Source: Incurvaria masculella (taxonomy: Eukaryota > Arthropoda > Insecta > Lepidoptera > Incurvariidae). Taken from it: 64,000 nucleotides of DNA. Shown piece after piece: positions 36,182 through 47,389 of the stretch. The notes beneath the pieces are model-generated. The model was not told the DNA's origin and did not search any database. It was given only the letters and a program-made list of their open reading frames with translations. The position numbers were made by a program, and so were the translations under genes. The stretch covers positions 310,001 to 374,000 of the forward strand of contig OX335655.1 in assembly GCA_946894095.1 (NCBI GenBank). The letters are read 5' to 3'. Every line of letters starts with the position of its first letter. Position 1 is the first letter of the stretch.

Positions 36182-36640
36182 GCTTCCATTCGTGACGAAA
36201 TGCACTTATCAAACTCGGAAAGAGAAAGACAGTGGTGCATGCAAGGGCGTCGCCAAGGGGGGGCAGGGAGGGGCAGCTGCCCCCCTAGAGATTCTAAAAA
36301 AGTTGCAAAATATAATGCAACCAAAGTCCTAAGTCCTTGAGTTGATTTGCTTGAAGTTCAAGCCTTGAACAATCATACCCGTACGTCGAAGCTCGAATGA
36401 TTTCACCAATGAGAATGAGAAAAGTATGAATTGTAGTAGATAAGTCAACTTGTCCCCCCCCCCTGCGCCATCGGCTGGCGACGCCCTTGGGTGCATGTCG
36501 GTATTGAACCTAGGCCTCTGGTACGCTAGGCCAGTCCCCGCGCCACTAGGCTACGAGCCGCTCGAACGGTGCGACGGTACCATCCCGGGCGGGACTAGTA
36601 ATAAGGAAGTGGACCTGCAGTTTTTTGTAGTATCCGAAAT
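36182..36640 (-). repeat. tRNA-like-headed SINE (reverse) split by a nested MITE
   Basis: The reverse strand reads ACTAGCGTACCAGAGGCCTA GGTTCAATACC at about 36530-36500, a B-box-like GGTTCAATACC, and continues into GATAAGTGCATTTCGTCACG AATG. The same order occurs on + at 53751-53900 (GTCTAGGTTCAAATAC, GATAAGTGCATTTCGTCACG). The interruption is the hAT-like MITE at 36242-36489. A + SINE fragment GGTACCATCCCGGGCGGGAC follows at 36573. Confidence 0.65.
36242..36489. mobile_element. hAT-like MITE, 248 bp, with 8-bp target duplication
   Basis: Perfect 13-bp terminal inverted repeats CAAGGGCGTCGCC (36242-36254) and GGCGACGCCCTTG (36477-36489), flanked by the exact 8-bp duplication GGTGCATG at 36234-36241 and 36490-36497. 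An 8-bp duplication plus CA..TG short ends define hAT elements. No transposase; GC-rich inner ends (GGGGGGGCAGGGAGGGG and CCCCCCCCCTGCGCCA). Confidence 0.88.
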
Positions 36641-39270
36641 ATATGGCGAATTCCTCAGTCGCCTCTTATGACCTGCACGGGAAGTGGCGGCCTTTCGGGG
36701 TGGCGAGCAGGGCAACCGCCCGGGGCCTCGCGTACTCGCGCAACAACCCTAGTAGAAAAATATTAGTCACTAATATGTTTATTTGAATTTTGCGCCGTAC
36801 GGCTCGCAATATAAAACTAACGTCCACGTCACACCCACGGAGGAGGGAGGGAGAGAGGAGGTGTTATTACCTCATATTACTAAGGAACGCAGCGTGACAC
36901 TGCGCGGGGAAGCGGGGAGAAAAACATTTCATGGTGGGGGTTCAAGCTCCGCCTTTTGTGCTAAATCCATCTACCGGAAGAAACGGTATTCTGGTAGCAG
37001 CTCTTCCGAGAGCTATTCTTAGTGATTACAATACTACAACTAGATGGTGCCTTTTGCATTTTATTGTTAGTTTTTCCATAAAAAACCTTCGAAATTGAAA
37101 TCTATACCTTCGCGCCGATTCAAATAATTTTAATTTAAAAATGACATAAAAATTTGCAACATGAGATCAATATTTCTCACCGTAGAAATAAAATTATTGC
37201 GCGCCATCTATCGGCACATAGCAAGAGCGATACATCGATACAATGCTCGAATGTTGACTCAAATTATAAAATATGAAGTGTTTTACTGACAAATAAAACT
37301 AAATTCCACCTACAAACTTTAGATTATTTTGTCCTGTGTAATGTTTGCAACATTTTACACAAAATCTCATCGTGTAATCGACTGTTCGCTGAAAATTGCG
37401 CCGCAGATCATAATATTGTCCCACAACCTAACACCGCCAGCGCCATGTCGCGAATGACGCTAAGCCAAGCCTTCTTATCACGTGGCCTGTGACGTAGAGA
37501 CCCACTTGGTGGACACAGACCCAGTTTGCTTAGACCATCTCCTCTCTACCTCCCTCCTCCGTGGTCACACCACTCGCGCTCTCTTGTTGGTAGTTATCGC
37601 GGAAACTATGACATAATTATGGGGTTGAAATATAAAATAAAATAATATTAACCGAAGTGTACCCTACTGTCGAAGTGGTCCTGAAAATTATAGCTAAAAC
37701 ACCTGTAAAAGTTGCGTCGAGGTTATAAATATTAAAATATTTCTGCCAAACCAGATATAATATCGGCTTTCAGGACTTGCTAGAATTTCGAAGGAAAATG
37801 ACTTAGCTCTTTCCTTAAATTATTATGATTTCATTAATGATTTTAGGTTTAGAGAAAGCCGCAAAATCGAAGCTTAGTTTATCATGATTAATAATAATTT
37901 GTAATCCATGCGTTTATAATTATTTTTTTATTTCCAAAAAACAATCTACTACTCTTTATTCATTACTTTGCATTAAAACTCGCAACGACAAGGGCCTCGC
38001 AAATATCTACTCGCCAGGGGCCTCGCAATGGCTAAAGCCGCCCCGGGAAGAAATGCAATTGGCCCACTTGTATTATTTTTACGTTCCGGCACAAACACAG
38101 CAACAAGTCGTAGATTTAATATTAATATTATTATGTTTTATTTTGTACTTACCAATTCCAAAGTTATTGCAAAAGTTATTTTTAAGAATGAGGACCTCAC
38201 TTTATCCTACAAAATGCTACTCAACTACCGGTCTATGCACAGAAAGCATATCATGAATAATCTTTGTTTTATGGATCCCTGATGCTCTGCCTGCCTTTCA
38301 AAGGAAATAGTCTTATTTTTACTTTACGTATATAGGCTGGCCCGAAGATTGAATAAACTAAGAGCGAAAGCTCTGCTTCAGTAGGCTATTATCGTTATCA
38401 CGTGGTCCGATATGCCACTAACGAAACGATTTTCGACGGTTGAGGCTGGTCGTGCTTCAGATTCCACAAAAAAAAAAAAAAAACATACAGACGAATTGAT
38501 AACCTCCTCCTTTTTTTGAAGCCGGTTAAAACACGAGGTTGCTTTCCTTGATAGAGTAATAATTCCTGTCTTGCTAGTTGGGTGGTATTGTTAAACCCTA
38601 TTGGTATTGCTGATCCTACCATATCAGCCATCTCGAAGCTACGATTTTTTATGACCATTCTCAAAGGTGGACTTACAAATCGTAAATGATTGTCTAGCTA
38701 TGTATCGAGTTCTTAGGAAACGTTCTGATCAATTTGTTCTCTCGGTTTCAAAGTAAGCCGGTAGTAACTCCGTGGCTCATTGATTTTGTGTGATGCGGAA
38801 ATAAGGCAAGAAATTAAATGAGTTGTACTCGGAATCGGCCGTCATTGCTCATCTTCAAGGAAGCGGCCGTGGCGCCGCGGAGTCGAGCGTCACTGGATTA
38901 CTATCGTAATAATAATGAATATAATCAAAACATCTACTAGATAACGACACAGTACCATGTTCATTTTGATTTTTTTTAAATTACTTGAGCCTTGTAATTA
39001 TGTCATTACACTGGAAAGAGGAATAATTGTTAAGAGGATAATGAGGATTTTATTAATGTGCAAATTATCTAAAAAATATTCTTTGACTTGACTGAGGAAA
39101 CAGTTACGAGTCATTGAATGGAACTCGATCACCTTATTATCTTAATTCCCTCTGTTACTCATGAATCTACGTCAAAATAACAGAAAAACAACCCGAATTC
39201 ATACCTATTTTCGGTGTAACTACATTTAAATAAGTGACTTACATACGCTTAGGACTTAAAACTCCGTCCG
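36641..39270. other. intergenic region, repeat scraps only
   Basis: 36655-36720 has TCAGTCGCCTCTTATGACCT, a LINE-tail-like motif. 38460-38530 has an A run followed by GACGAATTGATAACCTCCTC CTTTTTTTGAAG, a repeat end also seen at 55395-55430. GGGGCCTCGC motifs occur near 36723 and 38015. No gene was recognised. Confidence 0.45.
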
Positions 39271-39486
39271 TGTGTCAGAGGGCTGTATCTCTTGAACGAT
39301 AATAAGTAGACAGTTAAAATGCTTACAGAGTGTGTATTTATATTGCTGCTATAGCAATAATACAAGTAATACTTAAAAACTAAACGGGGTGCCAAACAAT
39401 AAACGTGATTTGATTTGTTAAGCCTTGTAGGATGGCACGGAACCCTTCGTGTGCGATTCCCACTCGAACTTGACCGGTTTTTTCTC
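39271..39486 (-). repeat. GGTTCCGTACC-family repeat, copy B (truncated, reverse)
   Basis: Contains AGGGCTGTATCTC, CAGAGTGTGTATTTAT, GGCACGGAACCCTTCGTGTG CGA and CGAACTTGACCGGTTTTTTC, in the order of the family, but lacks the GGGTACGGAACCC end. Confidence 0.7.
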
Positions 39487-40264
39487 AAGTTATTCACGCT
39501 CAAACGTCTTTGATTTTATTACTGAATCTCCGGTTCAACAATTTAATCAGACTTGGGCCTACAGTCCAGTTTAGACGTTCCTGCAATGGTATTCTGTGCG
39601 TCGCAAGTTGCAAAACTATGCTCGCACTGCGCGCCATCCAGTGGCTTCTACGTCCCAGCAATAAACCGTTGTGTTCCTTGAAAATGCCATCTGCAACGTC
39701 TGTGGCGCGGCGGAGGTGGGGCGGAGGGGTGCTCGTATAAGGACACGGCCGCGGTGCGGTGGGGCAGCGGCGGAGGGTTCCGACGTGCGCAGGCGCAGTG
39801 AAGTTCCAGGAAAGGCCGCGTACGCAGAAGCGAGTCTTTGTGAGTGCTGCGGGAACTGTGGCCCTGCGTGCGCTCCGGCTCGGCGGAGGCGCTCCCAAGA
39901 GAAACGGCGTAGAAGTTTTAGATATGTTGTAACATGCATGAAACGAGCTGTTTCTGAATCAGTTGGTGTACCTACTACATAGGTAGGTACTGCTTGTCTT
40001 CGGACGTGTACGCAATCGCTCCGCCATTCACTTACCTACCACCACCACCGGTCGGTCAACTAGCAACAGGAGGTAATGCATACAGGGAATTCACTGTCCA
40101 CATACCCAAAACAAGAAGCAACCGATCCACTAATTACACCGTTGATCTATAGGATAGGTTAACTGTGGAATCCACTCCAAGCTACCCCGTGTATAACATG
40201 ACGACGAGGATGTCGAAATGAAAATTTCATAACCTAGTAAAACATTGAGAACATACACGCCTAG
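39487..40264. other. GC-rich intergenic patch, no gene recognised
   Basis: 39690-39910 is CpG-rich, and overlapping open frames on both strands arise from base composition. No splice-consistent or family-consistent coding sequence could be assigned. Confidence 0.4.
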
Positions 40265-40279
40265 GTTATATCGATGAGG

Positions 40280-40460
40280 TAATGCGATGGTACCATGATG
40301 GTACCAACCCGAGCGGGATAAACCCTACAACCTAGTTAATATGGAAAGGGATCGACTGTTGTACGTGGAAGTCGAAACACGGCCAGCCTCCGGTCGGAAA
40401 CGGTTACCCATCTAGAACCCAACCGCGCTCAGAGTGGCCTTCACCCAGCTGACCAGAAAC
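40280..40460 (-). repeat. 5S-headed SINE copy (reverse)
   Basis: The reverse strand has TTCTAGATGGGTAACCGTTT CCGACCGGAGGCTGGCCGTG and TTCCACG, then TAGGGTTTATCCCGCTCGGG TTGGTACCATC. This gives the head-to-body order of the family. The 5S-like GGATGGGTGACC is diverged to AGATGGGTAACC. Confidence 0.65.
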
Positions 40461-40529
40461 GGAGAAGAACAATGCACTGGAATGATAATTAGATAATTAT
40501 TATTTTATGTCAATGAAATAGAATTCTAA

Positions 40530-40658
40530 CTGTCGTATTCGGAGTGGGCGGAATAACTTTAGTGCGCGGATTATTCCGGACTCAAACGGTTTTTGTATGG
40601 CTAGTCCGCTGCTAATCCCGTACTAAGTTTTTGACAGGTTCACTCTGAATGTGACTGT
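40530..40658 (+). mobile_element. short palindromic element, family P, copy 1
   Basis: CTGTCGTATTCGGAGTGGGC at the left and CACTCTGAATGTGACTGTAA at the right are imperfect inverted ends. The inner palindrome centres on TTTTTGTATGG with GGACT..AACGG / TAGTCCG. Other copies: 42164-42282 (reverse), 45716-45843, 48231-48337 (reverse), partial at 32666. About 110-130 bp, non-coding. Confidence 0.7.
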
Positions 40659-40801
40659 AAGTAGCTATGAATTTTCTAATTTGCACAGCTTTATTTGCCC
40701 AACTCTACAATTTGGAAGAAAGTAAAATTCGTTGCCTGATACTTTTTACAAAGCGCTTTGTGCAGGGGGTCCACCACGGGTCTACTCACTGGTCTACTCA
40801 T

Positions 40802-40917
40802 GAAAGCGAACACGAGAACTTCTCGCTTTCGCTTCCCTGAGTAGATACGTTGAAGAGGGGTCCAGCATACTCGTATTTACTCAGGAAGCGAAAGCGATAA
40901 GTTCTCGTGTTCGGTTC
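40802..40917. repeat. foldback repeat with ~40-bp arms
   Basis: GAAAGCGAACACGAGAACTT CTCGCTTTCGCTTCCCTGAG at 40802-40841 is matched, inverted, by CTCAGGAAGCGAAAGCGATA AGTTCTCGTGTTCG at 40880-40913. Further inverted pieces (CAAACTCTATAAAG and AATAGAGTTTGGCAGAAGCG AAC) extend it to about 41000. Confidence 0.7.
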
Positions 40918-41944
40918 TGTCAAACTCTATAAAGAAAAAAAGTTGCCTATATTTTTTTCTAATAGAGTTTGGCAGAAGCGAACATCAGAAGTTCTCACAA
41001 CGAATACCTTCGAGTAGCTCATGATATTAGACCTAGACACGACATGCCACAGGACGTTCCTTGTATTGCACATCACACACACAGCAGTGGAAAATACAGA
41101 CAATTTTAATTGGATGTAAAAATGAGGCCAGCTTCATCGGTCTAAAACGGTCGATCCCGGATATGTTGCCGGTGATTTCTTTTTCAATTTGTCGCTGAAT
41201 ATGATTTCGGGGTAACGTTATTATGTACTTCAATGTCACGTATCGTCATGTAGTGATTGCCGGAAGTAGAGGCCCACTCGATATGCTTTTGCGTTACAAT
41301 GACGCCTTGAAGCAAACGTTTAGAACGAGAGGAACTTGGTAAAAAATATTCTGAATTTGTCTCTATATGATTCCTGTGTAACAAAGAGATTGCCGTGTAA
41401 AGACCAGTGTAAAGACATGAAATTGGGCGATCGTATATGTAATGTCATGTTGCCACACCTGTTGTTCACTTTGTTAATAAAAGCAAAGTGAAATTCTGAC
41501 GCCCTACGCCGCGGTCTATGCACTGCCGTCCCTAGGCCACGGCCTATACGGCCTATTGGCAAATCCAACGAAGAAGTTCCACGTAGTGACGCGCGTCACA
41601 CCTGTCTTCCGAGCGAGCCTTCTGCGCGGAACACAATGTGTCCCCCGGGGGCACTCCGGTGACTTGTGCGGATGGATTCCGCGTAGTGAGCTGCCTCCCC
41701 TCCCCTACCCCCTCCGCCGCAGCACCACCCGGTCGCTCCGCGCCGAGCCGCGGCGTGCACCACCTGCCGCTACCGTCGATTCCTTCCTATAATATCCTTA
41801 TAGTCGCATCAGGGTTCCGTAGATGATCGTACGGTGTCTGTCGTGTCGTTTCGGGCATTTGAAACATTTTCTTATGACATGTCGGTCTCTAGTTAGGGGC
41901 AGAATTGGAAAGCATTTCCCACACCTACATTTTTTTTACTTAAT

Positions 41945-42060
41945 CCTAAGCATGGATGGATGTTTGTTGCTCTTTCACGCAAAACTACTGAACGGATTTT
42001 GATGAAACTTAACAGAAATATAGCCTGTACATCAGAATAACACATAGGCTATAAATTATT
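41945..42060 (+). repeat. Helitron-like (Lep1-type) repeat fragment
   Basis: Contains CTTTCACGCAAAACTACTGA ACGGATTTTGATGAAACTT and CAGAATAACACATAGGCTAT, sequences I associate with lepidopteran non-autonomous Helitrons. The characteristic 3' end is not present here. Confidence 0.5.
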
Positions 42061-42163
42061 AATATATTGTGTAAATGAGATAAACTGTGACAATAAGTGT
42101 CAAGTACGTCGAACATAATCTTGCCACCTGATAATTACCACGGCGTGCGCTGCATAAACTGTT

Positions 42164-42282
42164 ACAGTCGTATTCGGAGAGCACCTGTCAAAACTTAGTA
42201 CCAGATTAGCACCGGACTAACCATACAAAAACCGGTTTAGTCCGGAGGATTAAAGTTAATCTGCCCACTCTGAATAGACCTG
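42164..42282 (-). mobile_element. short palindromic element, family P, copy 2
   Basis: CAGTCGTATTCGGAGAGCAC CTGTCAAAACTTAGTACC.. to ..TTAATCTGCCCACTCTGAAT; same family as 40530-40658 in the other direction. Confidence 0.7.
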
Positions 42283-42437
42283 TAACCTCGCCTGTAACAG
42301 CGGCGACGCGTTGTCGCTCTTTTTGGCGCTACTACGATACGAAGAAAACAGGAAACTACGAAGGCAGTTCCGAGAGGCATTCCGACCGAAAATACGCTCG
42401 GAATATTTATAGCATATCGCGCGAAACTTTCATAATT

Positions 42438-42935
42438 GTGAATTGGTACTGTCACACGACACATGCAATTGAAATATTCGAACCGTGCATATTATTTCAG
42501 CCATTTATGCCGGCTCACACAAACAAAAATATATTTTGTACTGATCTGCGTTTTTGCATTTTATTGTTCTGTCTTTATCCAACAAGGATATCACCGCCAA
42601 TAAGAAAAGCTCTTCGTTGCATGAGGAACCCATGGTGGTCTTTAACCCACACAGTACTCGCATGGTGCTCGATACTTGTAACAAAAACGTATGTATCGGT
42701 TAGAGTGACTATATTTTTCCGCGAGTTATTCGCGGCTGTGTACAACGACTCGGAGCGGTTTGTTGCTCTTATTTCTTGCATGTTGAGAGATATCAGTATT
42801 CTATGCTACGAAACCTCGGAATTCGCCGCGGACATACCTAGATTAGCTCGGAATTCCGAGCTAGACTCGGCCAGCGTTCTGCAAGAGTTTCGAGCTGAAT
42901 TCCGACCGGAAAATCACTCGGACTTTTGCGCGTAA
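42438..42935 (+). other. open frame of 165 codons, not recognised
   Basis: Starts MNWYCHTTHAIEIFEPCILF. It is Cys- and aromatic-rich, has no recognised domain and contains the 20-bp DNA palindrome TAGCTCGGAATTCCGAGCTA at 42844-42863. The GGAATTC/ATTCCGAC blocks near 42380 and 42890 repeat, suggesting a repeated element and not a gene. Confidence 0.2.
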
Positions 42936-43888
42936 CTTTTTCTGTCTGGCTACTCGCTCTATCCGTTTGCATGTTTTCAAACCAACACACGAACAAAACA
43001 GGAAAAAGTGCTCTAAAATTAACTAAAAATACAAAAAAGATAATATGACAATCACTTTAAATATGAGAACGGGGGATACGGAGACTGACTTCCGTCGTAC
43101 ACGGGCACCTAAGAGCTCGTAATATAATCTAACGAAGAATTTTACGGAGCTCTCGTTGCAGAGAATGGACTCGCACTTGGCCGCAATTTAGGGTCCCGTA
43201 GCAAATAGCGGTCTAGCTCTGGTGTCTGTCGGTTACACGCATTGTGTCCAATAAATAAACATAAATATAGGTACATGGATACACTTATGTAGTTGTTGCT
43301 CAAAACTTCTTACTAGATTTCTGAAGCGCTAATTTTGTTTAAAATTGCAAGATAATCATCAGGCGAGGGCGTATTCTTCGTTTCGACTCTGTCATGTCCG
43401 TGTCCGTCCAGGGGGCCCATTCAGGTGAGAGTAAGTTCTAATTTGTCGCTAAACATCAACCGAGACATCAACTCACTTTTTTAAATAGTTAATGTTTTCA
43501 CACTTCTTGAACATCATTATAGCTTGATACAAATCTGGTTTATCCCTAAAATACGTTGGCAAAGGGCCTCTCTACCAAAATACGAGATTGCAGGCCCCGA
43601 GAATCGGCCTTCTCTATTGAAACAGCCTTCCCAGAAAACGAATTAAAGAACGCGTTACATCCTATTCCGTGTCGGTGTCCTGGTGCACGCCCGTGCCGTG
43701 TCCAATTTCTTATTTTTTTACCCTAGGTTGGGTAAACTGGCTAATGGGTAATTACTGAGTTAGGAAAACCCGGTTCTTTTCGAACGGATCACAATTTGGC
43801 ATGAAACTACGCCTTTGAAACTTGATGGGTATCTGGGGAATCAAACATTGCAGTGGTCGCCAGGTGGGACTGCATAGAGAACATTAAA
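42936..43888. other. intergenic, nothing recognised
   Basis: No coding or repeat assignment could be made. Near 43425 (GGGGCCCATTCAGGTGAGAG) and 52553 (TGGGGCCCATTCAGGTACAA) the sequences share GGGCCCATTCAGGT and following AAATATTTAGTT-like text, so both hold copies of an unnamed repeat. Confidence 0.4.
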
Positions 43889-44218
43889 AAAACCGGCCAA
43901 GTGCAAGTCAGACTCGCACACAAAGGGTTCCGTACCATAATACAAGATTTAATACATAAAATAACCTTTTTTGTATGGGAGCCCCCCTCAGTTTTTTAAT
44001 AGCCGCGTCGCCATAATGCCTTATTTTTAGGGTAGGCAGTTGAAATTTTCACAGAGTGTGTATTTTTTTTGCCGCAAGAACATCAAATAGGTAAAATAAA
44101 AAAATAATACAAATTTAGGGGGGGTCCCATACAAAAAACGTGATTTTTTTGTGTTAAATCTTGTACGATGGTACGGACCCCTTCGTGTGCGAGTCTGACT
44201 CGCACTTGGCCGGTTTTT
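43889..44218. repeat. GGTTCCGTACC-family repeats fused head to head, copy C
   Basis: Both outer ends are the same end of the element: CCGGCCAAGTGCAAGTCAGA CTCGCACAC at 43893 and, reversed, GTGTGCGAGTCTGACTCGCA CTTGGCCGG at 44187-44215. Both inner halves carry the GGTTCCGTACC/GGTACGG block and a CATACAAAAAACG / TTTTTTGTATGGGAGC pair. The opposite ends and the GACG microsatellite are lost. Confidence 0.8.
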
Positions 44219-44430
44219 TTTTATGTAACTCATGTAACGGGCATGGATGGCTGATACCAGACCTCAAGAACGTTAAAAAGGAATGGACACGAGATCCTCA
44301 TAGTTCACTACCACTAAAATCGTGTCGCCAAAATCGTTATTACCTGGGCCCCTACTACGAACCCTATCGAGAAGGCGCTATCGAGGAGGCGATATCGCCT
44401 GTCAAAAATATTGTATGCGTTTGACAGATG

Positions 44431-44493
44431 GTATCGAGAGCACTGTCGATACCGTCTGTGTTTGACAGACGGTATCGACAGTGCTTTCGATAC
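44431..44493. repeat. 29-bp-arm hairpin
   Basis: Arms 44431-44459 and 44465-44493 are reverse complements with one mismatch around the loop GTTTG. The inner 21 bp (AGCACTGTCGATACCGTCTG T) pair perfectly. The outer copies GTTTGACAG also repeat. Confidence 0.85.
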
Positions 44494-44639
44494 TATTTCG
44501 ATACGATGTTTTACTTGGCACGCGGTCGGAGAGCATGTATCAGGCGCATTCCTTTTCTATCGTTCTTGCTACACCCTAGTCGTGATATAGCCTGAGACAC
44601 CTCATGGAAACTAGGCATTTCTTATGTGACGCGACATGG

Positions 44640-44880
44640 ATTACTATAAACCTACCACACCTACTGTCGTGATATTAGCCCATCGCACCTAGAACTAGGT
44701 GCCATATCAGGACCTTTCTTTTATTGCACAGCTACATTGATAGTTGAAGCGGCAATATCCAGTTCAGCTTAGCCGTGCTCATAAAGGGAAGGTCCTGAAA
44801 TCACTTCGGCAATGTGGTGAATTGGGCTAATATCCTCGCTAATATCATGACGGTAGTTGTCTGGTATAGCTATTATACAT
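44640..44880. repeat. two SINE body fragments in inverted orientation
   Basis: Reverse unit: ATTAGCCCATCGCACCTAGA ACTAGGTGCCATATCAGGAC CTTTCTTTTAT. Forward unit: AGCCGTGCTCATAAAGGGAA GGTCCTG and GGGCTAATATC..ATGACGG TAGTT. Both are from the 5S-headed SINE body; heads absent. Confidence 0.6.
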
Positions 44881-45715
44881 GTGAGGTTTCCTAAAAAAAT
44901 AGAACGAGAAATCTTCAACGCCCCTTTCAGTTATGAACCGATAGTTCAGTTTACCACAGAATATTTATGGTGCCGCACCGTTCATCTGGTCCAATTAATG
45001 ATAATAAGAAACGGAATAGCGCAGATCGCGGAGCACGTGTCGGCAATTGTGTAGGAAATCTATTTCGGATCTTGTTGACATCACACGCCGCCGCCGCCGC
45101 CGCCTGCAGCTTCCTGGGAAAATATATTTTATATTTAATCAATTACTCCATAACACGTTGTTAACACGGCGCGTGCTTCATGTAACCACTGAAGCTTATT
45201 GTTATTAGGTTTTTAGATGGCGAACTGGCTTACCCTGCCTGAATGTTCGCCGAAAGGATGAGTACGACCCTAACCTAAATCTGGCCAGATGAGGTATAGG
45301 AATCTCACGATCTTGGGCGCTTCGAGGTGCTGGATTCGGTTGGAGGCGCTACACTTGGCTCCACGACACTCACGCCTGCTCAGCTGGCATTGAAACGTGG
45401 GCCCTCTGTTGACTAACACTCCAAAGAATTTTCAAAACAAGTGGGCTTGGAAAGTCACAATACGCAACCCACCAGCCTATCCTGCTGGCAGAAGGCAAAT
45501 TTTTCACAATACTGCTAGCCTTTTACAAACACAAGAAGCATTTGTTTGAACCAGACACCGAATAAGTAATAGTGCCACAGACCTAAATGCGCATGGTTTG
45601 AACCTTATTTTCTCTAGAACATGCATAGTCGGAAATACAATGTGAACTTTAACAAGTTATGTAACAGCCAAGTAAAATAGAACTTTGCTCTATTCCCTGG
45701 AGAACAAGGGGAGAA
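44881..45715. other. intergenic, nothing recognised except a short (CCG)n
   Basis: A (GCC)n run sits at 45087-45103. No gene seen. Confidence 0.4.
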
Positions 45716-45843
45716 GCTGTCATATTCAGAATGGGCGGACTAACTTTAGCGCGCGGATTATTCAGGGACTAAACCAGTTTTTGTATGGTAAATCCGGTGC
45801 TAATCCCGTACTAAATTTTGACAGGTTCACTGAATACGACTGT
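45716..45843 (+). mobile_element. short palindromic element, family P, copy 3
   Basis: AGCTGTCATATTCAGAATGG GCGGACTAACTTTAGCGCGC GG at the left and GGTTCACTGAATACGACTGT at the right. Ends TGTCATATTC / GAATACGACTG are inverted. Confidence 0.72.
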
Positions 45844-46435
45844 AAGGCGCACACGCGTTATTCGATCCGTGGCATACACAAATTATCTAATCTCATACAT
45901 TCTTACGTTATGACGTATAGTGTTCCCATCAGTGAGATTCTGTGCCATAGGTTACTTACCATCACGATAGATTACTTGAGGGGTGGTGCAGATGTTATTT
46001 TTATTGTTTTATTTCGTACTAATCTTAATGCATCATTTCATCTCTTGTTACGAGAAGCCAGGCTACGGAACTTACTACGAGTGAAGGCGAGTGCCTTTCC
46101 TTAAACCTATAACTTGGAAGTTTTCAAACGTTATTTGAACAAGCTCGATAGCTCTGCAGTAGTCCGCAAATCCGCTGGCATGGTGCCTCGCTGAGCGCAT
46201 TTGGCTTTTTTGAGCACCTTTGGTCTCCCGGCACAGCCATCCACCCATACCGGGTTTTCCCACACAACCTTTATGAATTATTGAAGTAATTGAACAATCC
46301 ATGACGAGTTATTAACATAAAAACCTAAGGTTGATGACCGCGTCTCCGTGTCCGGGATGTTCACCCGATGGCCAGTCAACGTATGTTCGCACATCGTACC
46401 TATATCATACGAATTTGGCTAGTATCTAGTTCGGA

Positions 46436-47130
46436 GCTCCTAGTCCCAGTTGTCACCTAAATTGACGTTTACGGAACTTCGAAGTTACGTAAAAACGTCA
46501 AAATCCATGCAAGTTTTTACTAGATATTCTGTAGTTTTACTTATTCAAGCTGTCAAAGTCGAACTCGGAATTTCGATTTGTAAGAAAACGCGGAGTCGGC
46601 GTTAAGGATGTTCCGACCCATACAATGTTTTTTTTACACAGAACGCAAAAAGTATTGCACTAATTCGTCAAAAATATTAAATATAGCCATAGTAGTTGCA
46701 GCGAAAACATATTCACAATTTCAGGTTTAATGGTTTCGTTGTAATTGCCGATTAGAAGTTTTACACCGTTAGATGGCGCTGATAAATAAAAATCGTATTT
46801 AAATAAATTGTAACAAAACCAATAATCCTGAAATTGTGAAATTGTTTTCGCTGCAAGTAATATGACTATATTAAACTTTTATTATTAATTCGTGGCTTAA
46901 AGTGCAATACTTTTTGCGTTATGTGTGCAAACAACTTTATATGGGTCGGAACACCCTTAACGGCAACGTCGACGTATTTACGGCAACGGTGAGTAAGCTG
47001 TCAAATCAAACTCGGACTCGCAAACGTAAATTCGCTTGCGCCCACTGCGCGCGCTCTTAAATTTCTCGATACATTTGAAAACGCCAGTCGATCGGTTGGC
47101 CGTAAACGCCCATTTAGGTGACACCTGGGA
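46436..47130. mobile_element. palindromic MITE family M1, copy 2, split by an M2 MITE
   Basis: Outer ends CTAGTCCCAGTTGTCACCTA AATTGACG and, inverted, CATTTAGGTGACACCTGGGA CTAG. Inner blocks TCTGTAGTTTTACTTATTCA AGCTGTCAAAG and ACGTCGACGTATTTACGGCA ACGG match copies at 14235, 51885 and 53045. The M1 sequence GCGTTAACGGCAACGTCGAC G is split at its TTAA by the 351-bp M2 element. Confidence 0.82.
46606..46956. mobile_element. TTAA-flanked palindromic MITE, family M2, copy 2 (351 bp)
   Basis: TTAA at 46602-46605 and 46957-46960. Ends GGATGTTCCGACCCATACAA and TATATGGGTCGGAACACCC. Overall it is the reverse of the 33238-33598 copy. Confidence 0.87.
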
Positions 47131-47389
47131 CTAGGGTCTCAGTTTGTAAGTCTTCGCCTCTCGTCTGGCGGAGCAGTTTTCATGAAAAAGTCGATATTTT
47201 CGCTCTCATGGCCTTGCCTCCTCCCCCTCCGCCGCTTCCTCGACAACGTTTTTACGTCGAGAAGAGCCGTTAATTCGATAAGCACTTTTTGCTTTTAGGT
47301 ATTGTTTGTTGCCGATTCCAAGAATTGTTTTTCAAATAGTTTTCTGCCGTCTCACGTTTGGGTGCAAGTAATTTAATGGAGCTAATCAT

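Noticed and set aside
36709..38035. A hAT element bounded by two GGGGCCTCGC motifs
   Set aside because: The proposed ends do not pair convincingly as inverted repeats and no target duplication was found.
42438..42935. A real 165-residue gene
   Set aside because: No family, internal palindrome and repeated blocks; listed only as an unrecognised frame.
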